Source: Sphingomonas hominis (GTDB lineage Bacteria; Pseudomonadota; Alphaproteobacteria; Sphingomonadales; Sphingomonadaceae). From it: a stretch of 64,000 nt of DNA. Position 1 is the first letter of the stretch, and every line of letters starts with the position of its first letter. This document shows positions 51,850 through 61,657 of the stretch, piece by piece. Both the position numbers and the translations under genes were made by a program. The notes below the pieces were generated by a model. It ran no database searches. It was not told the DNA's origin and worked only from the letters and a program-made list of their open reading frames with translations. Location: positions 511,610-575,609 of the forward strand of contig NZ_JABULH010000001.1 of assembly GCF_013328205.1 (NCBI RefSeq), in the 5' to 3' direction.

Positions 51850-54126
51850 ATGCGGGCATGGTGGAGCGTGAGTCTGATGGCGGTCGCGTGCGTCGTTGGA
51901 GGCAGTGCGATGGCCGCTGACCGGCAGGTCACGCCCGCGATGCGTGGCGACACGACTGGGCAGGCGCTGACGCTGGCACGCGTGTTCGGCAGTCCCGACC
52001 TCGCCGGGCCGCAGCCGCAGTCGCTACGCTTGTCGCCCGACGGAACGCTGCTGACCTCGGTTCGCAACCGCGCAGACGAGCGGCAGCGCTACGATCTATG
52101 GGCGCTCGACACCAAGACGGGTGCGGAGCGGATGCTGGTCGACAGCCGCAAGCTCGGCAGCGGCGCGGAACTGTCGGAAGCTGCCAAGATGCAGCGCGAG
52201 CGCGATCGCTCGCTGACCGGCAAGACGGGCGTGCTGCAATATGACTGGTCGCCCGACGGGCAGAGCCTGTTGGTGCCGATCGACGGCGAATTGTTCCTGG
52301 CGGCGCGTGACGGTAGCGCCCGCAAGCTGGAGGGGACGAAGGGCGCGCTCAATCCGACGATCAGCCCGCGGGGGCGCTATATCGCGTTCGTGCGTGATCA
52401 GAATTTGCAGGTCGCGCCGCTTTCCGGTGGCGCGGCGAGGGCGGTGACCAAGGGTGGTGCGGGCACGGTCCACTGGGGCGAGGCGGAGTTCGTCGCGCAG
52501 GAGGAAATGGACCGCCGCACGGGTTACTGGTGGTCGCCCGACGAGCGCTACATCGCAGTCGAGCGGTTCGACGAGGCACCGGTGCAGGTCGCGACGCGTG
52601 CATCGATCGGCGCGGCGGGGACGAGCATCTATCAGCAGCGCTATCCCGCGGCGGGCACGCCCAACGCGATCGTCGACCTCTACGTCATGAAGCCCGACGG
52701 ATCGGGACAGGTGAAGGTGGACCTCGGTTCCGACCCGGACATCTACCTGGCGCGGGTCGATTGGACGCCCGATGGCTCGGCGCTGCTGGTTCAGCGCGAG
52801 AACCGCGCGCAGACGCGGCTCGACATGCTGCGTGTCGATCCGGCGACAGGCAAGTCGAGCGTGATGTTCAGCGAGCAATCGGGCGCGAAGAGCTGGATCA
52901 ACCTGACGGACGCGTACCGCGTGCTCGGTGACGGCAGCGTGCTGTGGCGGTCGGAGCGCGACGGGTTCGGGCATCTGTGGCTGTGGCGCGCGGGCACGTG
53001 GCAGCAGTTGACGAGCGGGCCGTGGGTGGTGACCGGGCTAGTCGCAGTCGACGAGGCGGCGGGGCGCGTTTACTTCCTTGGCAACAAGGACGACGTGCTG
53101 GAGCAGCAGCTCTACGCGCTCGACCTGAAGACGCGTGGGCTGACGCGATTGACCGAGCGGGGTTGGTGGAACAGCGCCACCGCCGACGGGTCGGGCTCGC
53201 GCTTCATCGTGACGCGATCGAACCCGCAGCAGCCGGCGCAGACCTATCTGGCGGACGCGAGCGGCAAGCGCGTGGCGTGGATCAACGAGAACCGCGTCGC
53301 GGGCGATCACCCGTACGCCCCGTTCATGGCCGCGCATCGGCCGACCGAGTTCGGCACGATCAAGGCGGCGGACGGCACGCCGCTCCACTGGCAGATGATC
53401 ACGCCAAAGCTGGAAAAGGGACGCCGCTATCCGGTGTTCTTCCAGCATTACGGCGGGCCGCACAGCCAGACGGTCATGCGCAACTGGAACGGCGCGCTGG
53501 CGCAATATCTGGTCAGCCAGGGCTGGATCTTCTTCCAGCTCGACAATCGCGGTTCGATCAATCGCGGCAAGGCGTTCGAGGACACGATCTACCACGCGAT
53601 GGGCACGGTCGAGGTCGAGGACCAGAAGGCAGGCGCCGATTACCTGAAGACGCTGCCGTTCGTGGACGCGGGCAAGGTGGCGACCTACGGCTGGTCGTAT
53701 GGCGGGTACATGTCGGTCAAGATGCTGGAAAAGACACCCGGCGTGTACGCCGCTGCGGTGGCGGGCGCGCCGGTGACCGATTGGAAGCTGTACGACACGC
53801 ATTATACCGAGCGCTACATGGGTGATCCGCGGCAGGTGCCCGAGGCCTATGCCGCATCGAGCGCAGTGACGGATGCGGCGAAGATCCGCGATCCATTGCT
53901 GCTGATCCACGGCATGGCGGACGACAACGTGTTTCTCGACAATTCGACCAAGCTGGCGGCCGAGTTGCAGAAGACCGCGACCCCGTTCGAGATGATGATG
54001 TACCCGGGCCAGACGCACCGCGTCGGCGGCCCCGGCATCAGCGAGCATTTGTGGACGACGATCCTAAACTTCCTCGACCGCGAGGTGAAGAATAGGCCGG
54101 CGGGCGCGAAGGGCACGGCCAAGTAA
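51850..54126 (+). CDS. S9 family peptidase (dipeptidyl-peptidase IV-like), exported
   Basis: 758 residues from ATG at 51850. Signal peptide MRAWWSVSLMAVACVVGGSAMA. N-terminal beta-propeller (SPDGTLLTSVRNRADERQ, VAQEEMDRRTGYWWSPDE) and a C-terminal alpha/beta hydrolase domain. Catalytic Ser616 in GWSYGGYM, Asp691 in GMADDNVF, His723 in QTHRVGG. Periplasmic enzyme cleaving Xaa-Pro or similar dipeptides. Confidence 0.92.
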   Translation: MRAWWSVSLMAVACVVGGSAMAADRQVTPAMRGDTTGQALTLARVFGSPDLAGPQPQSLRLSPDGTLLTSVRNRADERQRYDLWALDTKTGAERMLVDSRKLGSGAELSEAAKMQRERDRSLTGKTGVLQYDWSPDGQSLLVPIDGELFLAARDGSARKLEGTKGALNPTISPRGRYIAFVRDQNLQVAPLSGGAARAVTKGGAGTVHWGEAEFVAQEEMDRRTGYWWSPDERYIAVERFDEAPVQVATRASIGAAGTSIYQQRYPAAGTPNAIVDLYVMKPDGSGQVKVDLGSDPDIYLARVDWTPDGSALLVQRENRAQTRLDMLRVDPATGKSSVMFSEQSGAKSWINLTDAYRVLGDGSVLWRSERDGFGHLWLWRAGTWQQLTSGPWVVTGLVAVDEAAGRVYFLGNKDDVLEQQLYALDLKTRGLTRLTERGWWNSATADGSGSRFIVTRSNPQQPAQTYLADASGKRVAWINENRVAGDHPYAPFMAAHRPTEFGTIKAADGTPLHWQMITPKLEKGRRYPVFFQHYGGPHSQTVMRNWNGALAQYLVSQGWIFFQLDNRGSINRGKAFEDTIYHAMGTVEVEDQKAGADYLKTLPFVDAGKVATYGWSYGGYMSVKMLEKTPGVYAAAVAGAPVTDWKLYDTHYTERYMGDPRQVPEAYAASSAVTDAAKIRDPLLLIHGMADDNVFLDNSTKLAAELQKTATPFEMMMYPGQTHRVGGPGISEHLWTTILNFLDREVKNRPAGAKGTAK

Positions 54127-54191
54127 AGCTTGGTTGGCGTGGAGTGGACGCGGCGGCTAAGGCGGCGGCGATCGATTGAGGGGTTGGATTG

Positions 54192-55220
54192 ATGGGTTAC
54201 CGGGTGGTGGTCGCGGGTGCGACCGGGAATGTCGGGCGCGAGATGGTCAACATCCTGGCCGAGCGGCAGTTTCCCGCCGACGAGATCGCGGTGCTGGCGT
54301 CGTCGCGCAGCCAGGGCGACCAGATCGAGTATGGCGACACGGGTCGCATGCTCAAGGTGCAGAACATCGAGCACTTCGACCCCGCAGGCTGGGACATGGC
54401 GCTGTTCGCGATCGGATCGGACGCGACCAAGGTGTACGCGCCGAAGTTCGCCGCGGCGGGCTGCACCGTGATCGACAATTCGTCGCTGTACCGCATGGAC
54501 CCGGACGTGCCGCTGATCGTGCCGGAGGTGAACGCGGACGCAATCGACGGCTATCGTACCAAGAACATCATCGCCAATCCGAACTGCTCCACCGCGCAGA
54601 TGGTGGTGGCGTTGAAGCCGCTGCACGATGCCGCAACGATCAAGCGCGTGGTGGTCGCGACCTATCAATCCGTCTCGGGCGCGGGCAAGGTCGGGATGGA
54701 CGAGCTGTTCGAGCAGAGCCGCAACATCTTCGTCGGTGATCCGGCTGAGGCGAAGAAGTTCACCAAGCAGATCGCGTTCAACGTCATTCCGCACATCGAC
54801 AGCTTCCTTGACGACGGGTCGACCAAGGAAGAGTGGAAGATGGTGGTCGAGACCAAGAAGATTTTGGGCGCGAAGATCAAGGTCGTCGCGACCTGCGTGC
54901 GTGTGCCCGTGTTCGTCGGTCATTCCGAGGCGCTGAACGTCGAGTTCGAGAACGAGATCTCGGCGGAGGAGGCGCAGCGCATTCTGCGCGAGGCGCCGGG
55001 CGTGCTGCTCGTCGACAAGCGCGAGGACGAGGGATACATCACGCCGATCGAGGCGGCGGGCGACGACGCGACCTATGTCAGCCGCGTGCGCGACGATCCG
55101 ACGGTCGACAACGGCCTGTCCTTGTGGTGCGTCAGCGACAATCTGCGCAAGGGCGCGGCGCTGAACGCGGTGCAGATTGCCGAGCTGCTCGGGCGGCGGC
55201 ATTTGAAGAAGGCGGACTGA
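54192..55220 (+). CDS. asd: Aspartate-semialdehyde dehydrogenase
   Basis: 342 residues from ATG at 54192. NADP motif GATGNVGREM, active Cys132 in NPNCSTAQM, and substrate His in VPVFVGHSEALN. Makes L-aspartate semialdehyde for lysine/DAP, threonine and methionine. Free-standing: genes on either side are unrelated. Confidence 0.95.
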   Translation: MGYRVVVAGATGNVGREMVNILAERQFPADEIAVLASSRSQGDQIEYGDTGRMLKVQNIEHFDPAGWDMALFAIGSDATKVYAPKFAAAGCTVIDNSSLYRMDPDVPLIVPEVNADAIDGYRTKNIIANPNCSTAQMVVALKPLHDAATIKRVVVATYQSVSGAGKVGMDELFEQSRNIFVGDPAEAKKFTKQIAFNVIPHIDSFLDDGSTKEEWKMVVETKKILGAKIKVVATCVRVPVFVGHSEALNVEFENEISAEEAQRILREAPGVLLVDKREDEGYITPIEAAGDDATYVSRVRDDPTVDNGLSLWCVSDNLRKGAALNAVQIAELLGRRHLKKAD

Positions 55221-55225
55221 CGCCG

Positions 55226-55675
55226 ATGCGGCGCGGGGCGGCGGGGTTGATCGTGCTCCTCGCCGTGACCGCGTGCCAGCCAAACCCGCGCAACGAAATC
55301 ACGACGATCGCGGGCGTCGCGATGGAGGAAGTCGCGCGCACGGCGCAGGGCCAGCGCTTGTGCGTCGACCGCGTGATTGCGCCGTGGCAGCCGGCGACGA
55401 CGGCGCGGCGCGTCGACCCGCCAGCGCCGCCGGGGTATGACGATTTCTACACCACGCCGTCGTTCCTGGGCGGAGGCGGGATCAAGGGCGCTTCGATCGG
55501 TGGCGTTGCCGTGGGAACGAGTGCTGGGTGCTTCGACCTGCGTGGACCAGTGGTTATCGGCGATCGCGCGATGATCGAGGTGCATCACGCCGACACCGGC
55601 TTCAATGTCTGGCAGCGGCGGACCGATGGCGTGTGGCGGGTCGCGACCGTGACGACGAGCGTGTATGTGCGGTAA
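55226..55675 (+). CDS. Putative lipoprotein
   Basis: 149 residues. Lipobox LLAVTAC with Cys17 after a short signal sequence. Four other Cys/Gly-rich patches; no domain recognised. Starts 5 bp after asd and is probably in the same transcript. Confidence 0.6.
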   Translation: MRRGAAGLIVLLAVTACQPNPRNEITTIAGVAMEEVARTAQGQRLCVDRVIAPWQPATTARRVDPPAPPGYDDFYTTPSFLGGGGIKGASIGGVAVGTSAGCFDLRGPVVIGDRAMIEVHHADTGFNVWQRRTDGVWRVATVTTSVYVR

Positions 55676-55705
55676 CGGTGCGTCGGTTGGCGAGGTTCGC
55701 CATCT

Positions 55706-55793
55706 GACCGCCACCCCGGACTTGATCCAGGGTCCCGCTAACTTAGGCGGTTGCAAGAAGAAGCGGGATCCCGGATCAAGTCTGGAGTGACGA
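55706..55793. repeat. REP-like palindrome, copy 7 (two-armed)
   Basis: Left arm CCCCGGACTTGATCCAGGGT and right arm AAGCGGGATCCCGGATCAAG around a ~25-bp centre. Between two converging genes. Confidence 0.7.
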
Positions 55794-55823
55794 AGGTTCG
55801 AGGCGCGTGGTGCTGCGGGCAGC

Positions 55824-56588
55824 TTACGGCTTTCGGAGCAGGCCGACGTATTTGCCGCCGCTCTCCACCACGGCGGGCGTCAGGCCGAGCCGGGCGGCGA
55901 AGTCGCGGAAGCCGAAATTGTCCTGGATGTCGTCGGAGATGAACAAGCCGCCGGGTACCAGCGCGTTCCAGAGCAGCGGATAGCCGTACATGCGCCCGGC
56001 GTAGGTCTTGTCGCTGTCGTAGTGGACGAGGTCGACTTGGCCAGCGAAGGCGGCGAGCGCGCGGCGGATGCCGTGGCGGTCGGGTTCGCGGATCAGCGTC
56101 CAGCGGTCGCGCCACTCGGGCGGGACGACGATGCCGACGAACGGCCCGTTTCCCATCTTGGGATAGGGCATGTCGACGCTGACCAAGCGCCCGTCGGTGT
56201 CGCGGAGCGCGGCGAGCGCGGCGAGGCTGCTCCAGCCGTAAGCGACGCCGGTTTCCACCACGCGACGTGCACCCGTGGCATGGACGGCGCGGTGGATCAG
56301 GTCGAGGTCGCCGGGGCCGCCCATGCGGACGCCCGAGCGAACCGCGCGGCGCTCGCCCTCGTCGATCAGCTTAGGGTCGAGTGGTTGCGGCGCGGCCTCG
56401 GTGATGCCGACCGCGGCGAGGGCTGGTCCGATGCCGACTACGCGCTCGGCTGCCCAAGCGGCAGCGGCGTTCTTCTGTGCCTCGTGCCGCGTCGCGCCGC
56501 CGAGCCGCTGCGCGGTGAGCGCGGCCATGTGCGGCCAGAAACGCGGGCGGCGCGCGAACCAGGCGACGGTTTTCAGCTTCTCGATCAT
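55824..56588 (-). CDS. Class I SAM-dependent methyltransferase-like protein
   Basis: 254 residues. The SAM motif region is VVETGVAYGWSSLAALAAL, with DLVHYDSDKTYAGRM and FISDDIQDNFGF further on, typical of small O-methyltransferase/cephalosporin-hydroxylase-like proteins. N-terminal 60 residues are an uncharacterised extension. Substrate unknown. Confidence 0.75.
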   Translation of the reverse strand: MIEKLKTVAWFARRPRFWPHMAALTAQRLGGATRHEAQKNAAAAWAAERVVGIGPALAAVGITEAAPQPLDPKLIDEGERRAVRSGVRMGGPGDLDLIHRAVHATGARRVVETGVAYGWSSLAALAALRDTDGRLVSVDMPYPKMGNGPFVGIVVPPEWRDRWTLIREPDRHGIRRALAAFAGQVDLVHYDSDKTYAGRMYGYPLLWNALVPGGLFISDDIQDNFGFRDFAARLGLTPAVVESGGKYVGLLRKP

Positions 56589-56693
56589 ACCTGTGTCTGG
56601 TTCGGGCAAGCGTGCACGCGCATTAATGGCCGCGTCGCGAGCGGTCCTTACATCCGCTCGACGCGACCACGGGCGCGCGGTAGCCTGTTGGGC

Positions 56694-57131
56694 ATGAGCG
56701 AGCGGATGACGGGTGGCTGCCAGTGCGGGCGTGTGCGCTACATGGTGAAGATGGAGAACGACGAGGCGTATCTGTGCCATTGCCGGATGTGCCAACGCGC
56801 GACGGGCGGGGTGGCGGCGGCGTTGAAGCAGGTGGCACGTGACGCGGTGACGTGGACGCGCGAGCCCGATCGATATGCTTCCTCGCCGATCGCGCGGCGC
56901 GGGTTCTGCGCGCGCTGCGGCACCCCGCTGACGTTCGAATATGTGGAAGGGTCCACCAAGATCGACCTGACCGTCGGCAGTTTCGATGATCCGTCGCGCT
57001 TTCGCCCAAAGACGCATTTCGGGTGGGAGAGCCATCACGCAGGTTGGCTCGACACCACGGGCTTGCCACATCTGCGCAGCGACGAATATCAGCCGCTGGT
57101 CGACAAATGGGAGAAGGTGCGTGACGCGTAA
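56694..57131 (+). CDS. GFA-domain (Gfa-like) zinc protein
   Basis: 145 residues. Zinc cysteines: CQCGRV, CHCRMCQRATG, FCARCGTPL. This is the glutathione-dependent formaldehyde-activating (GFA) fold; most members have no proven formaldehyde activity. Overlaps the next gene by 11 bp. Confidence 0.85.
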   Translation: MSERMTGGCQCGRVRYMVKMENDEAYLCHCRMCQRATGGVAAALKQVARDAVTWTREPDRYASSPIARRGFCARCGTPLTFEYVEGSTKIDLTVGSFDDPSRFRPKTHFGWESHHAGWLDTTGLPHLRSDEYQPLVDKWEKVRDA

Positions 57132-57882
57132 CGAGGTGGAGCCGCACTTCTTCGAGAGTTTCGACGGCGCGCGGATCGCGTGGCGCGAGCTGGGCGGGGG
57201 GCGGCCGGTGGTGCTGATCCACGGTTACTTCTCCGACGCGAAGACCAACTGGCTGCGGTACGGCCACGCGGCGGCGGTGGCGGCGAAGGGATTTCGCGTG
57301 ATCATGCCCGACCTGCGCGGGCACGGCGACAGCGCCAAGCCGCACGACGCCGCGAGCTACCCGGCGGACGCGCTGATGCGCGACGGGTTGGCGCTGGTCG
57401 CGCATCTGGGGCTGAGCGATTATGACCTGGGCGGCTACTCGCTGGGTGCGCGCACGACCGTCAGGATGCTGGCGAACGGGGCGACGCCGAAGCGGGTGGT
57501 GCTGTCGGGCATGGGGCTGGCGGGGATCACCTCGACCGCGGGACGAGGCGGGTATTTTCGCAACGTGCTGACCAATCTGGGCACGTTCGAGCGCGGCAGC
57601 CGCGAGTGGCTGACCGAGGCATTCCTCAAGACGACCAAGGGCGATCCGGAAGCGCTGCTGCGGGTGCTCGACACGTTCGTCGATACGCCGCGGGAGGCGC
57701 TGGCCGCGATCACGCAGCCGGTGCTGGTCGTGTCGGGTGTCGAGGACGACGACAACGGATCGGCCGCCGACCTCGCCGCGGCGTTGCCGGCGGGGAAGTA
57801 TGCCGAGGTGCCGGGCAATCACATGAGCGCGGTGACCAAGCCGGAACTGGGGGAGGCGATCGCGGCTTTTCTGGCGCGGTAA
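57121..57882 (+). CDS. Alpha/beta hydrolase
   Basis: 253 residues from GTG at 57121. HGYFSDAKTNW oxyanion region, DLRGHGDSAKP, nucleophile elbow GGYSLGAR, and His in GNHMSAVTKP. Typical esterase/epoxide-hydrolase-like hydrolase with unknown substrate. Overlaps the GFA gene, so coupled. Confidence 0.82.
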   Translation: MTRNEVEPHFFESFDGARIAWRELGGGRPVVLIHGYFSDAKTNWLRYGHAAAVAAKGFRVIMPDLRGHGDSAKPHDAASYPADALMRDGLALVAHLGLSDYDLGGYSLGARTTVRMLANGATPKRVVLSGMGLAGITSTAGRGGYFRNVLTNLGTFERGSREWLTEAFLKTTKGDPEALLRVLDTFVDTPREALAAITQPVLVVSGVEDDDNGSAADLAAALPAGKYAEVPGNHMSAVTKPELGEAIAAFLAR

Positions 57883-57913
57883 GTTTGGTGGGTTTGGCCC
57901 TGCGGATTGTGAA

Positions 57914-58048
57914 AAGGTAGTGGGGCCCCCGGATCAAGTCCGGGGCGACGTATGGCCGGGGTAAGACCCTGTTTGATGACGCGGTCGGACGCTGATCGGG
58001 TATCGAGCCCGGTCCTCGTCATCCCCGCCTCGATCCGGGATCCCTTCG
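57914..58048. repeat. REP-like arms, copy 8 (inverted pair)
   Basis: A right-type arm (CCCCGGATCAAGTCCGGGGC at 57927) and, about 70 bp on, an opposite-orientation arm (CGCCTCGATCCGGGATCCCT at 58027). Fills most of the 210-bp gap between genes. Confidence 0.55.
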
Positions 58049-58094
58049 TGCCTCAGCGTCGTCTGAGCATCACCGGCAACTCGCCGCTTACCCT

Positions 58095-58754
58095 TTAAGC
58101 GTCAGGAATGGTGTTCTCGTCGGCGCTGCCGGCTTCGAACGACTTGGACGAGTCGGTGCCGTCGGGCTGATGCGCGGTCACGGTCGGAGTGGCGGGTTGC
58201 GGTTCCTTGGCGGCGTTCGGGAGCAGCGCGGGCTTGTAGGTGGGGCCTGACCTGGATGAACCGCGCAGTGACAGCAGCGCCGCCGTGGCAGCGGCGCCGA
58301 GCACCGCGACTCCGCCCGCGATCTTGGCCGCACCCCATTTGCCGGCGACTTTCTCGGTCGTTTCCGCAGCGGAGGTGCCCGCCTTGCGGGCGGAGGCGCG
58401 GGTGCGGCGTGCGGCAGTCTTGGTGATCTTGGCGGCGCGCTCCTCGGCGGCGGTGACCGCCTCGCTGACGTCGTGCGCGGCGTCGGCGACGGCATCGGTG
58501 ACACGTTTGGTGGCGGGGGCGCGCGGCTTGGCGGCTGGTTTGGGCGTGCTGCGCTTGGACGAGCGCGGCTTGGGCGGTGCCTTGGCGGGTTTGGGCGCGG
58601 GCTTGGCGGTTGGATCGGGCGCGGCTTCGGTCGGTTTGGTCGGTGCCTTCGTCGCCGTAGACTTGGGCGCGGCGGCCTTGCGCGGCGCGCGACGGCGCGG
58701 GGTGGCGGGAGCGTTGCCCTGCGGCGGGGTCGGGGTGTCGCTCTCGTCGGCCAT
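58095..58754 (-). CDS. Lys/Ala/Pro-rich histone H1-like membrane-anchored protein
   Basis: 219 residues. The N-terminal ~85 residues are very rich in Lys, Ala and Pro (RRRAPRKAAAPKSTATKAP, PKPAKAPPKPRSSKRS), like H1 tails. Then a helical stretch (VTDAVADAAHDVSEAVTAAEERAAKI) and one hydrophobic segment (AAKIAGGVAVLGAAATAALL, about 141-163), and a polar tail. No catalytic motif. Could bind DNA or polyanions near the membrane. Confidence 0.55.
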   Translation of the reverse strand: MADESDTPTPPQGNAPATPRRRAPRKAAAPKSTATKAPTKPTEAAPDPTAKPAPKPAKAPPKPRSSKRSTPKPAAKPRAPATKRVTDAVADAAHDVSEAVTAAEERAAKITKTAARRTRASARKAGTSAAETTEKVAGKWGAAKIAGGVAVLGAAATAALLSLRGSSRSGPTYKPALLPNAAKEPQPATPTVTAHQPDGTDSSKSFEAGSADENTIPDA

Positions 58755-58857
58755 CGTCAGCTCCCAGCAAAAATGATTCCGCCTGCGTAACGCATGGCCC
58801 GCCGCGGGTTTCCACCGCGGCTACGCCAACCTGGATCAGTCGATCAGCGGGCCGCCA

Positions 58858-60288
58858 TTACCGGAATGGGGGCTCGTTGAACGCGCGCAGCTTGCGGCTG
58901 TGGAGGCGGTCGCCCTCGCGGCGCAGTTCCTCGCACGTCTCGATGCCGATCCGCATGTGTTCGCTGATCGCGCGCTCGTAGAAGCGATTGGCTTGGCCCG
59001 GCAGCTTCAGCTCGCCATGCAAGGGTTTGTCGGAGACGCACAGCAACGTGCCGTAGGGGACGCGGAAGCGATAGCCCTGCGCGGCGATGGTGGCCGATTC
59101 CATATCGATCGCCACCGCGCGGCTGAGCGAGAAGCGCAATGCCGAGCGGGCGTAGCGCAGCTCCCAATTGCGGTCGTCGGTGGTAACGATCGTGCCGGTG
59201 CGCAGGCGGCGCTTGAGCTCCTCGCCCGACTGGCCCGAGATCGTCTCGGCCGCGCGGGCGAGCGCCTGCTGGACCTCGGCGATGGCGGGGACAGGAATCT
59301 CGGGTGGCAGCATGTCGTCGAGCACGTGGTCGTCGCGCAAATAAGCATGGGCGAGGACATAGTCGCCGATCCGCTGGCTGGGGCGCAGCCCGCCGCAGTG
59401 ACCGATCATCAGCCACGCCTCCGGCCGCATGACAGCCAGGTGATCGCAGATCGTCTTGGCGTTCGACGGACCGACGCCGATGTTGACGAGCGTGATGCCG
59501 GTGCGGTCGTCGGCCATCAGGTGATAGGCCGGCATCTGCAACCGTCGCCACGCGCTGTCGTCGAGCATGGCGGGATCGTCGCCCGCCCGGAACATGACAC
59601 CGCCCGGACCCGAGAGCGCGGTAAAGCGCGAGTCGCCGCCGACCTGGGCCGCGGCCCAGCGGACGAATTCATCGACGTAGCGGTGGTAGTTGGTAAACAG
59701 CACGTAGCGCTGGACGTGCTCGGGCGGAGTGCCGGTATAATGGCGCAGCCGCGCGAGGCTGAAATCGGTACGCAGGCCATCGAACAAGGCGAGCGGGCGC
59801 GTGCCATCGAACGAGGCCCATAGGCCGTCGGCGATCTCGTCGCCGATGTAAGCGAGCTCGGTGGTCGGGAACCAGCGCGCGAGCTCGGCGGCCGACACCT
59901 GGTCGAGGCTCAAGGCGCTGCCGGCGTCGAGCACGTAGGGGAAGGGGATCTCCTGGCGGCCGGGGACGGCGTCGACTTCGACCTCGTAATCCTCGATCAG
60001 GAAGGTCAACTGCTCGACGAGATAGTCGTGGAACAGGTCGGGCTTGGTCACGCTGATGCGGTACTCGCCCGGCGTGACAAGGCGGCCGAACGAGCGCGGC
60101 GGCGCGGTGCGCGATGGCGCGCCGGAGAAGCGGATGCGGATTTCAGGGTATGCGAACGAGCCGTCCTTGCGCCACGCCGGATCGGGTTCGGTCCGGTCGG
60201 CGATATAGGCAGCGACGGCGGTTTTCAGCCGCTCGACCGATGCGGTGTAGAGGCGGTTCAGTTCGCGAACGATGTCGGCAGCAGTCAT
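58858..60288 (-). CDS. amn: AMP nucleosidase
   Basis: 476 residues from ATG at 60288. N-terminal AMP_N domain and a C-terminal PNP_UDP_1 nucleosidase domain with VNIGVGPSNAKTICDHLAVMRPEAWLMIGHCGGLR and FSLSRAVAIDMESATIAAQGYRFR. Hydrolyses AMP to adenine and ribose-5-phosphate. Length as in E. coli Amn (484). Confidence 0.93.
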   Translation of the reverse strand: MTAADIVRELNRLYTASVERLKTAVAAYIADRTEPDPAWRKDGSFAYPEIRIRFSGAPSRTAPPRSFGRLVTPGEYRISVTKPDLFHDYLVEQLTFLIEDYEVEVDAVPGRQEIPFPYVLDAGSALSLDQVSAAELARWFPTTELAYIGDEIADGLWASFDGTRPLALFDGLRTDFSLARLRHYTGTPPEHVQRYVLFTNYHRYVDEFVRWAAAQVGGDSRFTALSGPGGVMFRAGDDPAMLDDSAWRRLQMPAYHLMADDRTGITLVNIGVGPSNAKTICDHLAVMRPEAWLMIGHCGGLRPSQRIGDYVLAHAYLRDDHVLDDMLPPEIPVPAIAEVQQALARAAETISGQSGEELKRRLRTGTIVTTDDRNWELRYARSALRFSLSRAVAIDMESATIAAQGYRFRVPYGTLLCVSDKPLHGELKLPGQANRFYERAISEHMRIGIETCEELRREGDRLHSRKLRAFNEPPFR

Positions 60289-60408
60289 CACCAGCGATTA
60301 TGCTCGCTGTGTTGCGCTTTCAAGTCCGGTGAGTGGAACGCGCCGGGCTGAGGCATGCTTGGCCGGCTCGTTGAGCCGAACGTAGTCTGGGTTCTCCGGA
60401 GCGGGCGA

Positions 60409-60456
60409 GGAAGCGGGATCCGGGATCAAGTCCGGGATGACGGGAGGGGGGGGGGG
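60409..60456. repeat. REP-like arm, copy 9, followed by G11 tract
   Basis: AAGCGGGATCCGGGATCAAG arm, then an 11-base G run at 60446-60456. Intergenic between amn and the peroxiredoxin gene. Confidence 0.55.
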
Positions 60457-60481
60457 CACCGGATTGCCCCCTTTCGTCGCG

Positions 60482-60961
60482 TCAGAGCTGGCCGAGCAGG
60501 TGGTCGGCGGAGCTGACGCTGAATTCGCCGGGACCCTCGACGTTCAGCTGCTCGACCCGACCGTCGTTGACGACCATCGAGTAGCGTTGGCTGCGCGTGC
60601 CCATGCCGAACTTGCTGCCGTCCATCGTCAGGCCCAGCGCTTCGGCGAAGTCACCGTTGCCGTCCGCCAACATGGTCACACCGTCGGCGTTCGACGACTT
60701 GCCCCACGCGCCCATGACAAACGGATCGTTGACCGAAGTGCAGACGATCTCGTCGATCCCCTTCGCCTTCAGCTCGCCGTCCTTCTCGACGAAGCCGGGC
60801 AGGTGCTTGGCCGAGCAGGTCGGGGTGAACGCGCCGGGCACCGCGAACAGCGCGACGCGGCGGCCCTTGAAGTAATCGCCGGTGTCGACCGGCTCGGGGC
60901 CGTCGGCGGTCATCTTGGTGAGCTTCACCTGCGGCAGTTGCTCGCCGACGCTGATCGTCAT
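60482..60961 (-). CDS. Peroxiredoxin (Prx5 type)
   Basis: 159 residues; AGGAG eight bases before the ATG. Peroxidatic Cys49 in PGAFTPTCSAKHLPGF. Fits the Prx5/AhpE-like (Asp f3) class of ~160 residues. Reduces H2O2 and organic peroxides in the cytoplasm. Confidence 0.93.
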   Translation of the reverse strand: MTISVGEQLPQVKLTKMTADGPEPVDTGDYFKGRRVALFAVPGAFTPTCSAKHLPGFVEKDGELKAKGIDEIVCTSVNDPFVMGAWGKSSNADGVTMLADGNGDFAEALGLTMDGSKFGMGTRSQRYSMVVNDGRVEQLNVEGPGEFSVSSADHLLGQL

Positions 60962-61061
60962 CTTCGTTACTCCTGAGGGGCAGTTCGGCCGCGCTGTCGC
61001 AAGCACGAGCGCTTAACACAAGTCTTGGCGCACGTGGGCGCACCAGCCTAGACTGCGCAGC

Positions 61062-61622
61062 ATGGAAGAGACGCGTTACCTGACCGGGCAGTTCCTGCTC
61101 GCCATGCCGGGGATCGGCGACCCGCGGTTCGAGCATTCGGTGATCGCGATGTGCAGCCACGACGAGGACGGCGCGCTGGGCATCGGGGTGGGCGCGATCA
61201 TCAACGGTCTTGGGCTGCACGACGTGCTGGAACAATTGGAGATCGCGCCGGGTGTCGCGCCGGACGCGCCGGTGCATTTCGGCGGGCCGGTGGAGGCGCG
61301 GCGTGGGTTCGTGCTGCATTCGACCGATTGGGGCGGACAGGACACCTTGTCGGTCGCGGGGCGCTGGGCATTGTCGAGCACGCTCGACGTGTTGCGCGCG
61401 ATCGCGGGCGGCACCGGGCCGGCGCGGTGGATCGTGGCGCTCGGCTACGCGGGCTGGGGCGCGGGGCAGTTGGACGAGGAACTGACGCGGCATGGGTGGC
61501 TGAACGTCGCGGACGAGGACGCGATGCTGTTCGAGACGGCGGCGGAGGAGCGCTGGCGGCGCGGGTTCCGGGTCGCGGGGGTGGACCCGCGGTTGCTGGG
61601 GATTGAGGCGGGGCGGGCTTGA
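61062..61622 (+). CDS. YqgE/AlgH family protein
   Basis: 186 residues. GQFLLAMPGIGDPRFEHSVIAMCSHDEDGALGI near the N terminus and VHFGGPVEARRGFVLH, both YqgE hallmarks. Conserved, function unclear. Divergent from the peroxiredoxin gene. Confidence 0.9.
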   Translation: MEETRYLTGQFLLAMPGIGDPRFEHSVIAMCSHDEDGALGIGVGAIINGLGLHDVLEQLEIAPGVAPDAPVHFGGPVEARRGFVLHSTDWGGQDTLSVAGRWALSSTLDVLRAIAGGTGPARWIVALGYAGWGAGQLDEELTRHGWLNVADEDAMLFETAAEERWRRGFRVAGVDPRLLGIEAGRA

Positions 61623-61657
61623 GGCGGTGTTCTAAGAAGAGCGTGGCTTTGTAGAGG

